63,186 nt of DNA from Spirochaetales bacterium (GCA_016342585.1 JAEINK010000026.1:1-63186), one strand, 5' to 3'. Positions 8,780 through 18,461 are shown, counted from the first letter of the stretch. The notes: generated by a model not told the origin, from the sequence alone. Numbers and translations: made by a program.

Positions 8780-9955
8780 ATGAAAACTGGTGATAAGGAT
8801 TATATAAAACGTCTTAATTTGGGAATTGTCCTGGATGTAATCCGGGAAGAGGGTCCTATTTCCCGCGCCGGTATCTCAAGAAGAACCTCGTTAAGTCGAT
8901 CTACCTGTTCACTCCTGTCGGATGAGTTAATTCAATCCGGCCTTGTGAAAGAACAGGGAAAGGATGAATCCTCCGGAGGACGGAAGGGGGTTCTCCTTGA
9001 ACTTAATTATGAGAGGGGGCGGGCTGTGGGTCTCAAGGTGATGGCCGATGCCATTCATGGTGCGCTGGTAGATCTCAAGGGAAACATGGTTCGAAGAGAA
9101 AGCCTCCCTGTCGAACCCGGCAAGGATGGTCCCGGGGAGTATATCCGTAAACTCATAATGCTTGTTGAATCCCTTCTCCAGTTTGAAAATTCAGGACAGA
9201 AACCCAGAGAGATCCTCGGGATCGGTATAGGCCTTTCCGGTCGGGTAGATTCTGAACGGGGAATCCTGCTGGAGTCTGCGATCCTTGGATGGGAGAATGT
9301 GGATCTTGTAACTCCCGTGAAGGAGAGGTTTCATGTTCCTGTGTATATCGAGAATGATGTAAACACCTTCACCATCGGTGAAAAGTATTTTGGAGATGGC
9401 AGACAGTATCAGGACTATATCTGTTTAACAGTTGGCCGTGGAATAGGCCTTGGAATTGTCCTTGATAACGGACTCTACAGGGGGGCTCATCATGGAGCGG
9501 GGGAACTTGGTCATATGAAACTGGAAACCTCCGGAACGGCCCCTTTGTGTACCTGTGGGAAAAAAGGCTGTCTTGAAGTCTTTGCCTCTGATCCGGCGAT
9601 AATCGAAATGGTCCGGGAAAGTTCTGGAAAAGAATTATCAATAGAGGAGATTAGGGATATGGCAGGGAAGGGAGATGAGAGCTGCCTTGAAGCCTACAGA
9701 AGGGCGGGAAGATATCTGGGAATTGGACTCTCCAATGTGATCAATTTTTTCGACCCCCAGGCAGTGATAATCGGTGGCGAGGGAAGTACGGCTTCTCCCT
9801 ATTTCCTGCCGGAGATGCGAAAGGCTGTACTCGAAAACACTGTATACGGTCTTTCCAGTAATTTGAGTATTGAACCGGTTCTTTTCGAAGATGATCTCTG
9901 GGTACGGGGTGTTGCCACCCTGGTCGTCCGGGAAGTCTTTCGAATCGCCCTTTAA
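8780..9955 (+). CDS. ROK family transcriptional repressor (NagC/XylR type)
   Basis: The 391-residue protein has an N-terminal winged helix-turn-helix (about 15-75, ISRAGISRRTSLSRSTCSLL) and a ROK sugar-sensing domain with IGIGLSGRVDSERG, ENDVNTFTIGE and the zinc motif CTCGKKGCLE. ROK repressors of this shape bind operators until a sugar or sugar phosphate is sensed. GGGGAG precedes ATG 8780. It is the first gene of a cluster with two ABC permeases, a binding protein, GH31 and GH15-like enzymes, which suggests it senses an alpha-linked oligosaccharide product. The palindrome at 8731-8757 is its probable target. Confidence 0.93.
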   Translation: MKTGDKDYIKRLNLGIVLDVIREEGPISRAGISRRTSLSRSTCSLLSDELIQSGLVKEQGKDESSGGRKGVLLELNYERGRAVGLKVMADAIHGALVDLKGNMVRRESLPVEPGKDGPGEYIRKLIMLVESLLQFENSGQKPREILGIGIGLSGRVDSERGILLESAILGWENVDLVTPVKERFHVPVYIENDVNTFTIGEKYFGDGRQYQDYICLTVGRGIGLGIVLDNGLYRGAHHGAGELGHMKLETSGTAPLCTCGKKGCLEVFASDPAIIEMVRESSGKELSIEEIRDMAGKGDESCLEAYRRAGRYLGIGLSNVINFFDPQAVIIGGEGSTASPYFLPEMRKAVLENTVYGLSSNLSIEPVLFEDDLWVRGVATLVVREVFRIAL

Positions 9956-9990
9956 TCAGGAAAGTATGGAGTAATGAAAGGAGTAATGAA

Positions 9991-10863
9991 TTGAAATTAA
10001 AGCATCAGGGATTATGGGCCTTGCTTTTTATACTTCCGAGTATGGCTGGACTTATAATTTTCACCTTTATACCCATGACCTCGTCATTTGTACTTTCATT
10101 TTTCAGGTGGAATCTTCTCTCTCCGCCACAATTCAAGGGTGTGGCAAACTATCTTGAACTCTTAAAAAATCCTATATTCTGGAGTTCTCTGAAACATACC
10201 CTGTATTTTATCTGCGGATATATTCCTGTCGTTCTTTTAACCGGTTTTATAGCGGCTGTTTTTATGAATCAGAAGATCAAAGGGCTTGCCTTTTTCAGAG
10301 CCGCTTTCTTCATCCCTGTAATTTCTTCCTGGGTCTCCATCTCTCTCCTGTGGATGTGGATCCTTAATCCGAAATTCGGGCTTGTAAACTTTTTACTTGC
10401 TTTAGTCGGGATAGATGGACCTGCCTGGCTTTTTGATCCCGCCTGGGCAATGCCTGCGGTTATTGCTACTTCGGTCTGGAAAGATACGGGGTATATAATG
10501 ATTATCCTGCTAGGTGGATTACAGGATATCTCTCCGGTCTATTATGAGGCGGCATCCATAGATGGTGCGAACTTCAGGGCGAAACTCACAAAGATTACCC
10601 TGCCGCTTCTAACCCCGACTATCTTTTTTGCTTTGATCATTTCGCTTATCAACTCCTTTCAGGTTTTTGAGCAGGTCTGGGTTATGACCGGGGGAGGACC
10701 TGCCGGATCGACTTCGGTTCTCGTGGAACAAATTTACAAGAATGCCGCTTCCTATAACAGGATGGGCTATGCTTCCGCCCTTTCATGGGTACTCTTTCTC
10801 TTTGTTTTCATTGTTACGCGGGTTCAGTTCAGGCTGCAGAAAAGGTGGGTTCATTATGGGTGA
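9991..10863 (+). CDS. ABC sugar importer permease, MalF/UgpA type
   Basis: This inner-membrane subunit of a CUT1-type ABC importer has 290 residues and about six helices. The cytoplasmic coupling loop reads EAASIDGANFRAKLTKITLPLL, the EAA motif that docks on the ATPase. Translation begins at TTG 9991 with AAAGGAG at 9977-9983; the nearby ATG codons in this region run into a stop. It lies 35 bases after the ROK gene and overlaps the next permease by 8 bases. No ATPase gene is present in the cluster. Confidence 0.93.
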   Translation: MKLKHQGLWALLFILPSMAGLIIFTFIPMTSSFVLSFFRWNLLSPPQFKGVANYLELLKNPIFWSSLKHTLYFICGYIPVVLLTGFIAAVFMNQKIKGLAFFRAAFFIPVISSWVSISLLWMWILNPKFGLVNFLLALVGIDGPAWLFDPAWAMPAVIATSVWKDTGYIMIILLGGLQDISPVYYEAASIDGANFRAKLTKITLPLLTPTIFFALIISLINSFQVFEQVWVMTGGGPAGSTSVLVEQIYKNAASYNRMGYASALSWVLFLFVFIVTRVQFRLQKRWVHYG

Positions 10864-11704
10864 TATAAGTATGAAACAAAGAGCAACTTTTTCGATTGGC
10901 AAGTTCCTGATATATATTGCCCTCATAATTCTATCGGCGACGGCTCTCACTCCTTTTTTGTGGATGATATCCACAGCGCTGAAGCAAAGTGAGTATGTGC
11001 TATCAATCCCCCCCCGATTCATTCCTGATCCTGTATCAATATCGAGTTTTACTAGGCTCTTTGATATTTTTCCAATGGGCAGGATGTTTTTCAACTCGGT
11101 TGTCGTTACCGCGGCAGCCCTCCTTGGCCAGCTGGTGACATCCGCCATGGCCGCCTATGCCTTTGCAAGAATCGAGTTTCGATTTCGAAAAGTGCTGTTT
11201 TTTCTCTATGTCATGACGTTGATGGTTCCCTATCAGGTGACTGTAACACCGCTTTTTATCCTGATGTCGAAGCTGAGGCTGGTTAATACCTATGGCGGGT
11301 TGATTTTGCCCGTATTTTATAGTGCATTTGGCGTTTTCCTTCTCCACCAGGCATTTTTAACCATGCCGAGGGAATTGGAAGAGTCTGCTTTTATTGATGG
11401 CGCTTCACCCGGGATTGTTTTTTTAAGGATATATCTTCCTTTAATAAAACCCTCCATGGTTACTCTGGGTGTCCTCTCCTTTATGGGTGTCTGGAACTCT
11501 TTTCTCTGGCCCCTGTTTGTTATCAGGGATCAGGAGATGATGACCCTTCCTGTTGGTCTTGCGGCTCTTCAGGGAGAGTATCTTACCGAGTGGAACATGG
11601 TGATGGCCGGAGCCCTCATCAGTCTTGTTCCAATTATTATAGTATTTCTATTGGCACAGAAATATTTTATTCAGGGAATGTCCCGAAGCGGGATAAAAAA
11701 CTAA
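10856..11704 (+). CDS. ABC sugar importer permease, MalG type
   Basis: This is the second membrane subunit of the same importer, 282 residues with about six helices and EAA loop EESAFIDGASPGIVFLRIYLPLI. ATG 10856 is chosen over an upstream in-frame start at 10742 because the extra 38 residues would lie wholly inside the preceding gene and do not look like permease sequence; the overlap of 8 bases indicates translational coupling. The C-terminal QKYFIQGMSRSGIK ending is typical of MalG-type proteins. Confidence 0.93.
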   Translation: MGDISMKQRATFSIGKFLIYIALIILSATALTPFLWMISTALKQSEYVLSIPPRFIPDPVSISSFTRLFDIFPMGRMFFNSVVVTAAALLGQLVTSAMAAYAFARIEFRFRKVLFFLYVMTLMVPYQVTVTPLFILMSKLRLVNTYGGLILPVFYSAFGVFLLHQAFLTMPRELEESAFIDGASPGIVFLRIYLPLIKPSMVTLGVLSFMGVWNSFLWPLFVIRDQEMMTLPVGLAALQGEYLTEWNMVMAGALISLVPIIIVFLLAQKYFIQGMSRSGIKN

Positions 11705-11722
11705 TATTTTTTGGAGGTTTGT

Positions 11723-12991
11723 ATGAAAAAGAGAATTATCATGATTTTGATGATAACGTTGACCTGCACGATGATGGTAATGGCGGGTGGACAGAAAGAT
11801 GATGAAGGCGCTTCCGTCGACGGTAAGATAGAATTGACCTACTTCACCTATTCTGCCCATCCTGATCACATGAATGACCTGGAAGAGATGATAGCAATTT
11901 TTGAGAATGAAAACAAGGATATTACTATCAAAGTGGAAAATGCGCCCTATGCTGATTATTTCACAAAACTTCAGACCCTTGTGGCCGGCGGTGTTGCTCC
12001 GGATGTTTTCGAATTGAACTATGAGAGTTTTGTAACCTATGCGGCAAGCGGCTCTCTCTATGACTTAAGTTCACTGGCTTCCAACGATTCAAGTTTTGAT
12101 TCGGGGATCTTCTATCCCAAGGCTCTGGATGCTTTTCAGTATGAAGGTTCGATTTATGGTCTTCCTGAAACTTTCTCAACAGTTGTCCTCTACTATAACA
12201 AGGACCTCTTTGATAAAGCAGGGCTTGCCTATCCTTCAGAAGATTGGACCTGGGCAGATGCTGTGGCGGCTGGAAAGAAGATAAATGATCCTGCCAATGA
12301 TATCTGGGGGCTCTTTTCTCCCATTCAGTTCTGGGAATTCTACAAGAAGGTTGCCCAGAATGGCGGGGCTATCCTCAGTGCAGATGGAAAAACAAGCACC
12401 CTCAATACTCCCGATAATGTGGAAGCCCTGGAAACCATGGTTGATATGGTCCTCGGCTCGGGTGTGATGCCTTCAGCCGCAGACCTTGGTGGTGTTTCCA
12501 ATGAGGATTTCTTCAAATCCGGTAATCTGGGGATGGTAGTGTCCGGGATCTGGATGTTCGGTGGTTTTGCCGATGCTGAATTTAACTGGGATATTGAAGT
12601 AGAACCTGGTATGAGCACAAAGGCTACCCACTTCTTCGCCAATGCCCTGGCTGTTTCCGCCAATACAAAAAAGGCCGAGGCTGCCTGGAAATGGGCCAAA
12701 TTTTTCTCTTCAAGCAAAGAGGTGGCGGAAATGAGAGTGGCAACGGGATGGGAACTTCCCACCCTTACGGATGAATCCTACTTCAAGGCCTATCTTGACA
12801 GGGATCTTCCTGAAAATCGGCAGGCCGTATTTAATTCATTAAAGTATTCTATTGTTCCTCCTGTAATTGAAAGGCAGAACGAACTTCAGGATGCTATTGG
12901 TATGCAGCTTGACCAGGCGGCTCTTGGAACAATCACCCCCGCCCAGGCTTTGGAAAATGCCGAGGCGGCCATAATTCCTCTCCTTAAATAA
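11723..12991 (+). CDS. ABC sugar importer, extracellular solute-binding protein
   Basis: This 422-residue family 1 binding protein captures the oligosaccharide in the periplasm for the two preceding permeases. ATG 11723 has GGAGG at 11713-11717. Residues 1-22 form a signal peptide; the mature protein probably starts near AGGQKDDEG. No standard lipobox is seen (the only Cys sits in TLTC within the hydrophobic stretch), so a soluble periplasmic form is more likely, although spirochaetal lipoboxes are loose. The signature VAGGVAPDVFELNYESF and the C-terminal ALENAEAAIIPLLK are typical. A stable hairpin follows the stop codon. Confidence 0.92.
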   Translation: MKKRIIMILMITLTCTMMVMAGGQKDDEGASVDGKIELTYFTYSAHPDHMNDLEEMIAIFENENKDITIKVENAPYADYFTKLQTLVAGGVAPDVFELNYESFVTYAASGSLYDLSSLASNDSSFDSGIFYPKALDAFQYEGSIYGLPETFSTVVLYYNKDLFDKAGLAYPSEDWTWADAVAAGKKINDPANDIWGLFSPIQFWEFYKKVAQNGGAILSADGKTSTLNTPDNVEALETMVDMVLGSGVMPSAADLGGVSNEDFFKSGNLGMVVSGIWMFGGFADAEFNWDIEVEPGMSTKATHFFANALAVSANTKKAEAAWKWAKFFSSSKEVAEMRVATGWELPTLTDESYFKAYLDRDLPENRQAVFNSLKYSIVPPVIERQNELQDAIGMQLDQAALGTITPAQALENAEAAIIPLLK

Positions 12992-12999
12992 GAGGGAAA

Positions 13000-13015
13000 C
13001 CAGGAGTCTTCCTGG
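13000..13015 (+). promoter_or_regulatory. Hairpin after the binding-protein gene
   Basis: CCAGGA (13000-13005) pairs with TCCTGG (13010-13015) around a 4-base loop, 9 bases after the binding-protein stop. It lacks a T tract, so it more likely protects the upstream mRNA end or attenuates than terminates. A second G+C-rich foldable stretch (GGGCTGTCCC) follows in the 114-base gap before the GH31 gene. Confidence 0.5.
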
Positions 13016-13105
13016 AAGAACGAAAGTGTAACGGGCTGTCCCTTTTACGGGGCGGCCTCGATAAAGACCCTGTCGGGCAGTAAATCTCACAATTGGAGTT
13101 AGTCA

Positions 13106-15583
13106 ATGAATATCAATATTATTCACAATCCACTGGGATTGGAAAATCCATATGATCAAGGTCCCGATGAGAGGGCTCCACGATTTCCAGAGAGGGGGGA
13201 GGGGCTCATGATTAATTGGCTTGTCTCTCCGGATAGAGAAGATTTGAAAGCAACTGTCACAATTATAAGTTCCCATGGCCGGGAGGAGATCGCCGGGAGA
13301 CGTATAGGCGAAGCCGATGGTCGGGGATGCTGGTGCGCCGAACTTCCCTCCGTTGAGACAGAGTTCGAATATTTCATCAGCGTCTCGGGTTCCGGTGTTC
13401 TGAACCCCGAGGGGCCGGTTCGGGGGATTGTGGCAGAGGTACAAAGCAAAACTTTTGCATGTCCTCTGTCTATCTGGCATGCTCTCTCTAATGCGAACCA
13501 GGTTTTCATCGATGATGATTCTATAAAGATCTCCTTCGGGAATAAAACACGGAGTTTCCGGTTTTATGAAAACAGGGTTGAACAGAGAATCCTCTGGGGA
13601 GGGTATATTGAAAATGATGGAACCCCTTCTAACGGCGAAGCGCCTCTATCTGTAGAGAAGATTTCTGATAATAATTCTGATGAGATTTTCCTGGCAGGTT
13701 CCTTTAAAATAAATATCAATAAACTCAAGGGCTGTGTAATCATAACCAGGGATGGGGAGGAGTTTTACAGAGAAACTGCCCCCTGGATGTGCCTGACAGA
13801 TAGTAGTGGAACGCTTCTATCATTAAAATCCCAAAGGTATACTCCCGAGGGTGAAGGTTTTTACGGTTTTGGTGAACGGTTTAACAGGATGAATCAGCGT
13901 GGCAGTCTGCTGGATGTTCGGGTGTATGAAGAGTATAAAAGTCAGGATGAGGGGGGGCGAACCTACATTCCCATGCCCTTCTTTTTTACCAGTAAAGAAC
14001 GGGGCCACTGGGTGGAAACGAACAGGAAGGTCTCCTATGATCTGGCCGGAACCAATCCTGAGCAATTGAGCCTTTGTGTTGAAACTGGTTTTCCCGGTTC
14101 CGGCCTCCAGTCGGGGAGATTCACAGAGCATCTCTTTGCAGGGACCCCCATGCAAATCCTGAATCAATTTCAGTCTCTGACAACTTTCCCCGTCATGCCT
14201 CCCGCCTGGGTGTTCACTCCCTGGATGAGCGGAAACGAGTGGAATTCTCAGGCAAGGGTAATGGAGGTCTGGGAGAAATCCCGTGAACTGGATATACCCG
14301 CCGGGGTTCTCGTTATTGAAGCCTGGAGTGATGAGAAAAATTTTTATATCTGGAATGATGCTGAATATGAGCCTAAGCGGGGGGATGAAAACTTCTCCCT
14401 GGAGGATTTTTCTTTTCCCGAAGAGGGAAAATGGACCGATCCGAAAGCTATGATAGAGACCCTCCATGAGGGCGGAACGAAGGTTATCCTTTGGCAGATT
14501 CCTCTGCTTAAGGCCCTGAATCCGGATGAAGAGGCCTCTGAACAGAGGGACAGGGATCAGGAGTATATGATTGCTCACAAACTCTGTGTTCTCCATGACG
14601 ATGAAACTCCGTATACGGTCAGGCCCTGGTGGTTTCCCCGCTCTCATGCCCCGGATTTTACCAATCCAGAGACAGTCAAATGGTGGATCGACAAGAGACG
14701 ATACCTTGTGGATGAGATGGAAATTGACGGGTTCAAGACGGATGGTGGAGAGCACCTCTGGGGCCACTCTCTGAAATTTTCGGACGGCAGGTTCGGGGAT
14801 GAACTCTGGAATGAATACCCCCTCCTTTATGAAAAATCTTATTATGACCTGGTTAACCGGGAGGGTAAGGGGTGTGTATTCAGCCGGTCGGGATTTACAG
14901 GGGCGGCGGCAAATCCGATTCACTGGACGGGGGATCAGGATTCCAGCTGGGAGGCCCATCGGTCTGTCATAATAGCTGTCATGAATTCCGGCATTTCGGG
15001 TATTCCATTCATGGGGTGGGATATCGGCGGATTCAGTGGGGAGATTCCCTCGGCAGAGCTCTATCTGCGTTCTGCCGCCATGGCCTGTTTCAGTCCCCTC
15101 ATGCAGTACCACTCGGAGCTCAATGGTCATAAGAAGCCTATAATTGACAGAACCCCCTGGAATATCGCCGAGCAGCGAAAGGCTCCTGAGGTTATATCAA
15201 TCTACCGCTACTTTGCTCATATCAGAATGGAACTACAGGATTATCTTAAAGCCGAAGCCGAGCATACCTGTGAATCGGGACTCCCCCTCATGCGGCCCCT
15301 CTTTATGGATTACCCGGAGGATGAGGCGGCCTGGAGCTGTGATGACCAGTATCTTTTTGGCCGGGATATGTTAGTCGCACCCATTCTTTTTGAAGGCCGG
15401 AAAGAACGTGAGGTTTACCTGCCGGAAGGCCTCTGGGTTGATCTCTGGGACAGGCAGGTGTATGACGGGAATTCCCGGATAACCATCCAGACTCCCCTGG
15501 AAAAGATCCCCGTCTTCTGTAAGGAGGGCTCTGCTGCCTCTGCCTTGACTCTTACCGGTATTGGAGATAAGTATGACTCCTGA
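13106..15583 (+). CDS. Glycoside hydrolase family 31 (alpha-glucosidase/alpha-xylosidase type)
   Basis: The 825-residue enzyme should cleave terminal alpha-linked glucose or xylose with retention. Order: an N-terminal Ig-like domain (about 30-110), the GH31 beta-sandwich with GFYGFGERFNRMNQRG, then the TIM barrel. The nucleophile is D546 in DGFKTDGGE and the acid/base candidate is D610 in WTGDQDSSWE. The insertion rich in W/E before the nucleophile and the text RSGFTGAAANPIHW resemble alpha-xylosidase or sulfoquinovosidase-like branches less than classical maltases, so the substrate is left open. There is no signal peptide: it acts on imported oligosaccharides. GGAG precedes ATG 13106; its end overlaps the next gene by 11 bases. 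Confidence 0.9.
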   Translation: MNINIIHNPLGLENPYDQGPDERAPRFPERGEGLMINWLVSPDREDLKATVTIISSHGREEIAGRRIGEADGRGCWCAELPSVETEFEYFISVSGSGVLNPEGPVRGIVAEVQSKTFACPLSIWHALSNANQVFIDDDSIKISFGNKTRSFRFYENRVEQRILWGGYIENDGTPSNGEAPLSVEKISDNNSDEIFLAGSFKININKLKGCVIITRDGEEFYRETAPWMCLTDSSGTLLSLKSQRYTPEGEGFYGFGERFNRMNQRGSLLDVRVYEEYKSQDEGGRTYIPMPFFFTSKERGHWVETNRKVSYDLAGTNPEQLSLCVETGFPGSGLQSGRFTEHLFAGTPMQILNQFQSLTTFPVMPPAWVFTPWMSGNEWNSQARVMEVWEKSRELDIPAGVLVIEAWSDEKNFYIWNDAEYEPKRGDENFSLEDFSFPEEGKWTDPKAMIETLHEGGTKVILWQIPLLKALNPDEEASEQRDRDQEYMIAHKLCVLHDDETPYTVRPWWFPRSHAPDFTNPETVKWWIDKRRYLVDEMEIDGFKTDGGEHLWGHSLKFSDGRFGDELWNEYPLLYEKSYYDLVNREGKGCVFSRSGFTGAAANPIHWTGDQDSSWEAHRSVIIAVMNSGISGIPFMGWDIGGFSGEIPSAELYLRSAAMACFSPLMQYHSELNGHKKPIIDRTPWNIAEQRKAPEVISIYRYFAHIRMELQDYLKAEAEHTCESGLPLMRPLFMDYPEDEAAWSCDDQYLFGRDMLVAPILFEGRKEREVYLPEGLWVDLWDRQVYDGNSRITIQTPLEKIPVFCKEGSAASALTLTGIGDKYDS

Positions 15584-16685
15584 TGATCTGTATAAAAAGA
15601 GCATTGATATGATCCTTGAAAATCAGCATCCGTCGGGGGGGTATGTAGCCTCTCCGACCTTTCCAACCTACAACTACTGCTGGTTTCGGGACGGGGCCTA
15701 CATCGCCCATGCCATGGATCTCGCTGGAGAGCTGGAGAGTGCCGATCAATTCCATGACTGGGCTGCGAACAACATCCTGCGAAGACAGGAGCAGCTTGAC
15801 CAGGTGTGCTGCCTGGTCGATGAGGGGCGGGAGATCCCCGAAGAGCTTCATCTTCATACCCGGTATACTCTGGACGGCAATGAAGGGAATATGGAGTGGG
15901 AGAACTTTCAGCTTGACGGTCTGGGAACCTGGCTCTGGTCCCTGGGAGAGCATCTTAAATGTCGAGAGATTCCTCTCCCCGCAGATAGGGTCAAATTGTC
16001 CGATGCGATGGCTGATAAAGTAAGTCGATGGAAAAAAGCTGCCGCTTTGGTGATATCCTACCTGAAAAGGATCTGGGCCCTTCCCTGCTATGACCTCTGG
16101 GAGGAGAACCGGAACGGGATCCATATCTATACTCTCTCCTCGATCTATGGGGGGCTGAAAAGTGGCGGCCAGTTCCTTGAGGTCTCAACCGGGGAGGTTT
16201 GTGAGAAAATAAAAGATCGCATTCTTAAAAGGGGAGTTGTTGAGGGGCATCTTTCCAAATTTGAAGGTTCGTCTCTTGTGGACGGATCGCTGATTGGGGT
16301 TTCCATTCCCTATGGCGTTTTTGAACTCGATGAGCCTTTGATGAGGGCAACCGCTGTAAAGATAGAAGAGGATCTTCTCCGGGCCGGCGGGGTTCACCGC
16401 TATAGGGGGGATACCTATTATGGCGGGGGTATCTGGATTTTACTCCGGGGATGGCTTGCGCTTTATCAGCTGGAAATGGGTGATAGAAACGCCGCAGAGG
16501 AGGCTCTCCTCTGGATGTGTGGACAAGCCGATTCTGAAGGGCATCTTCCCGAACAGGTCTCGGATGATCTTCTTGATTCTGAAATGCTTCAGGGGTGGAT
16601 AGATAAGTGGGGGGATTCGGCTTCTCCTCTTCTCTGGTCTCATGCCGTTTATATCTGGTTATATAATAAGCTGAAATTCAATTAA
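15573..16685 (+). CDS. GH15-like glucoamylase-family protein
   Basis: The 370-residue protein resembles the (alpha/alpha)6 barrel of family 15 glycosidases: NQHPSGGYVASPTFP near residue 20, YCWFRDGAYIAHAMDLAG near residue 33, DGNEGNMEWENFQLDGLGTWLW, and a C-terminal PLLWSHAVYIWL segment with the conserved helix near the end. It is cytoplasmic (no signal peptide). ATG 15573 with GGAG at 15563-15566 is preferred to 15561; the start lies inside the end of the GH31 gene, so the two are translationally coupled. Together they probably degrade one imported alpha-glucoside from its non-reducing end. It is shorter than full glucoamylases, so a trehalase-like or isomalto-specific activity is possible. 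Confidence 0.82.
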   Translation: MTPDDLYKKSIDMILENQHPSGGYVASPTFPTYNYCWFRDGAYIAHAMDLAGELESADQFHDWAANNILRRQEQLDQVCCLVDEGREIPEELHLHTRYTLDGNEGNMEWENFQLDGLGTWLWSLGEHLKCREIPLPADRVKLSDAMADKVSRWKKAAALVISYLKRIWALPCYDLWEENRNGIHIYTLSSIYGGLKSGGQFLEVSTGEVCEKIKDRILKRGVVEGHLSKFEGSSLVDGSLIGVSIPYGVFELDEPLMRATAVKIEEDLLRAGGVHRYRGDTYYGGGIWILLRGWLALYQLEMGDRNAAEEALLWMCGQADSEGHLPEQVSDDLLDSEMLQGWIDKWGDSASPLLWSHAVYIWLYNKLKFN

Positions 16686-16711
16686 AATCCCAAAGAAAGT
16701 AACATTTATCC

Positions 16712-16751
16712 TCTCCCGGCGGTTTATACTATTATATGAATATCCGGGAGA
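16712..16751 (+). promoter_or_regulatory. Inverted repeat covering a Shine-Dalgarno
   Basis: TCTCCCGG (16712-16719) is the exact complement of CCGGGAGA (16744-16751). The right arm contains the GGGAG ribosome site of the lipoprotein gene starting at 16756. If transcription comes through from the GH31/GH15 operon, the ribosome site could be masked; a transcript starting inside the loop, where TATACT lies at 16725-16730, would leave it free. Confidence 0.45.
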
Positions 16752-16755
16752 TGAA

Positions 16756-17493
16756 ATGAGAAAACAATTACCGGCAGTTTTGTTAGTTTTAATTCTGCTT
16801 ATCACCCCTGGCTTGCTTGGTTCCTGTGTGATGAACAAGCTCAGTGAAGAGCCTGAGACTATAAGCCTTAATCAGAATATGGGCGGCAGTGATATAGGTT
16901 TTGAAATTGTAAAAGGGGAGTCATGGAGCCGGCGGATGAAAGCGGGCCCCCTGGTTTTTAATATCCTGCCTCAGGTTGTCATCTGGGTGACGGATGAAAA
17001 TGATAATTTTTTAAAAACCCTCTATGTAACCGGTGCCGACGGGAAAGGGTTCCGTCATGCCGGCCGAAAGGAGTTGGGACGTGATTTTTATCGGGAATCC
17101 TTCCCCCTCTGGTCCTCCCTTATGGAGAATGCGGGAGAACTCCTCCCTGACGAGGATACCCCCTATCCCGATTCGATCACCTCTGCAACTCCCTCTGCGG
17201 GTTTTACTTTAAACACAAAGATAAATATTCACCCGGGTACTTATCAGGTATTTATGGAAATTAATCAATCTTCCGACTACAACGATACATACACAGAAGA
17301 GAACAGCGATTGGGCAGGCCAGCCCTCGGTTATCTATCATGCTGAAATACCGGGAAAACCTGAAGGAAAGAGAGTGGCCATGGAGGTTTGGGGGCGAGGT
17401 ACAAATATCGGAGAATCAGGAGCATCCAGTTTTGATATGTCCGGGATGGACTCTGCTCTGACTCAAATTCTCAAGGCGGGGATCACCTTTTAA
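16756..17493 (+). CDS. Lipoprotein, DUF2271-like
   Basis: The 245-residue product starts with a lipoprotein signal peptide ending in LLGSC (Cys25 to be lipidated). The mature part resembles DUF2271: a VVIWVTDENDNFLKTLYVTG motif near residue 75, aromatic/charged blocks around RDFYRESFPLW, and a late beta-rich stretch containing YQVFMEINQSSDYN. DUF2271 proteins are exported and of unknown role, often near flavin or redox genes, which is not the case here. The family call is from motif resemblance only. The end overlaps the convergent panE-like gene by four bases. Confidence 0.65.
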   Translation: MRKQLPAVLLVLILLITPGLLGSCVMNKLSEEPETISLNQNMGGSDIGFEIVKGESWSRRMKAGPLVFNILPQVVIWVTDENDNFLKTLYVTGADGKGFRHAGRKELGRDFYRESFPLWSSLMENAGELLPDEDTPYPDSITSATPSAGFTLNTKINIHPGTYQVFMEINQSSDYNDTYTEENSDWAGQPSVIYHAEIPGKPEGKRVAMEVWGRGTNIGESGASSFDMSGMDSALTQILKAGITF

Positions 17494-18431
17494 GAGGAGG
17501 GTTCTTCTGAAGTAAAGAGGGCCTCTTTTGTTCTGATAATCCTGTAGAGGGTTTCATTCACCGGTACAGGGACGCCATACTTTTCTCCCAGACTGATCAA
17601 TTTTCCTCCGAAATAGGGGGCTTCGGAGATCCTTTGGGCTTCCATATCCTGAAGCATGGAGGTCTTTCCTTCGGGACCGAGACTGTCGAGGATGGGGTAC
17701 CATTCGGAAATATCCTCTTCGGTGAGATCGACTCCTGCCGCCTTGGCCACCATTACTGTTTCCAGCATGGCCGAGTCCATGAGCTCCCTTGTTTCATCAT
17801 TTTCCTGAAAAACCTTGTATTGAGCCCCGGTTACCGATGAAACCTGGTTAACCCCTATGTTGATCATCCATTTCCACCAGAGGGAGCGGATGATATCTTC
17901 GGGAATCTCAATTTTTATCTCTGTGGCACTTAAAAAATCAAACACTGCTTTTAATACGGGATCGTCTGAATCATTATTTTTCCTACCAAGGAGGAGTTTT
18001 CCCCTGCTTGTAAAGGTGAGCTCATCCCCCTCTTTTACCGCATCCATCCCCAGGGCCACCGTATAGATTATTGAAGCCTGGGGAAAATACGATTCCAGCA
18101 GCTCTTCACTGTCGATCCCGTTTAAAACGGAGATAATGATGGTATGTTTTCTGATTGCCTTTTCAAGGATTGGCAGGATGGTTTTCAGATGATGATTTTT
18201 TACCGCGATGATAATCAGGTCTGGATACTCTTCCAGCTCTTCAGGGATTTTTGCATTAAAAAATTCAGGTTTATCATTTATCAGGTAAGTCGTAGATTTG
18301 ATCTTTCCATATCGATCCTGATCCGATAGAAAATAAAGTTTTTCCCCCAGGATCTTTTTGATTGACTGCCCATAGAGCAGGCCAAGGGCGCCCGCTCCGA
18401 TTATTGCTACTGATTCAATTTTTCTACTCAT
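17490..18431 (-). CDS. 2-dehydropantoate 2-reductase family protein (PanE/ApbA type)
   Basis: This 313-residue NADPH-dependent dehydrogenase has the dinucleotide-binding IIGAGALGLLYGQ at residues 10-22, VLNGIDSEELL near 107-117, and the C-terminal helical domain with WWKWMINIGVNQVSSVTG, where the conserved catalytic Lys (KWMINIG) sits. The family makes pantoate for coenzyme A, but several paralogues act on other alpha-keto acids, so the exact substrate is not certain. It is followed 30 bases upstream on the minus strand by the chemoreceptor gene and may be transcribed with it. Confidence 0.85.
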   Translation of the reverse strand: MSRKIESVAIIGAGALGLLYGQSIKKILGEKLYFLSDQDRYGKIKSTTYLINDKPEFFNAKIPEELEEYPDLIIIAVKNHHLKTILPILEKAIRKHTIIISVLNGIDSEELLESYFPQASIIYTVALGMDAVKEGDELTFTSRGKLLLGRKNNDSDDPVLKAVFDFLSATEIKIEIPEDIIRSLWWKWMINIGVNQVSSVTGAQYKVFQENDETRELMDSAMLETVMVAKAAGVDLTEEDISEWYPILDSLGPEGKTSMLQDMEAQRISEAPYFGGKLISLGEKYGVPVPVNETLYRIIRTKEALFTSEEPSS

Positions 18432-18461
18432 GGCTCATTGTATCACACTTTTTACCTCTTA

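Noticed and set aside
13823..15130. Long minus-strand open frame (435 codons) inside the GH31 gene
   Set aside because: It is antisense to a clear enzyme gene, has no family resemblance or ribosome site, and follows from the codon bias of the real gene.
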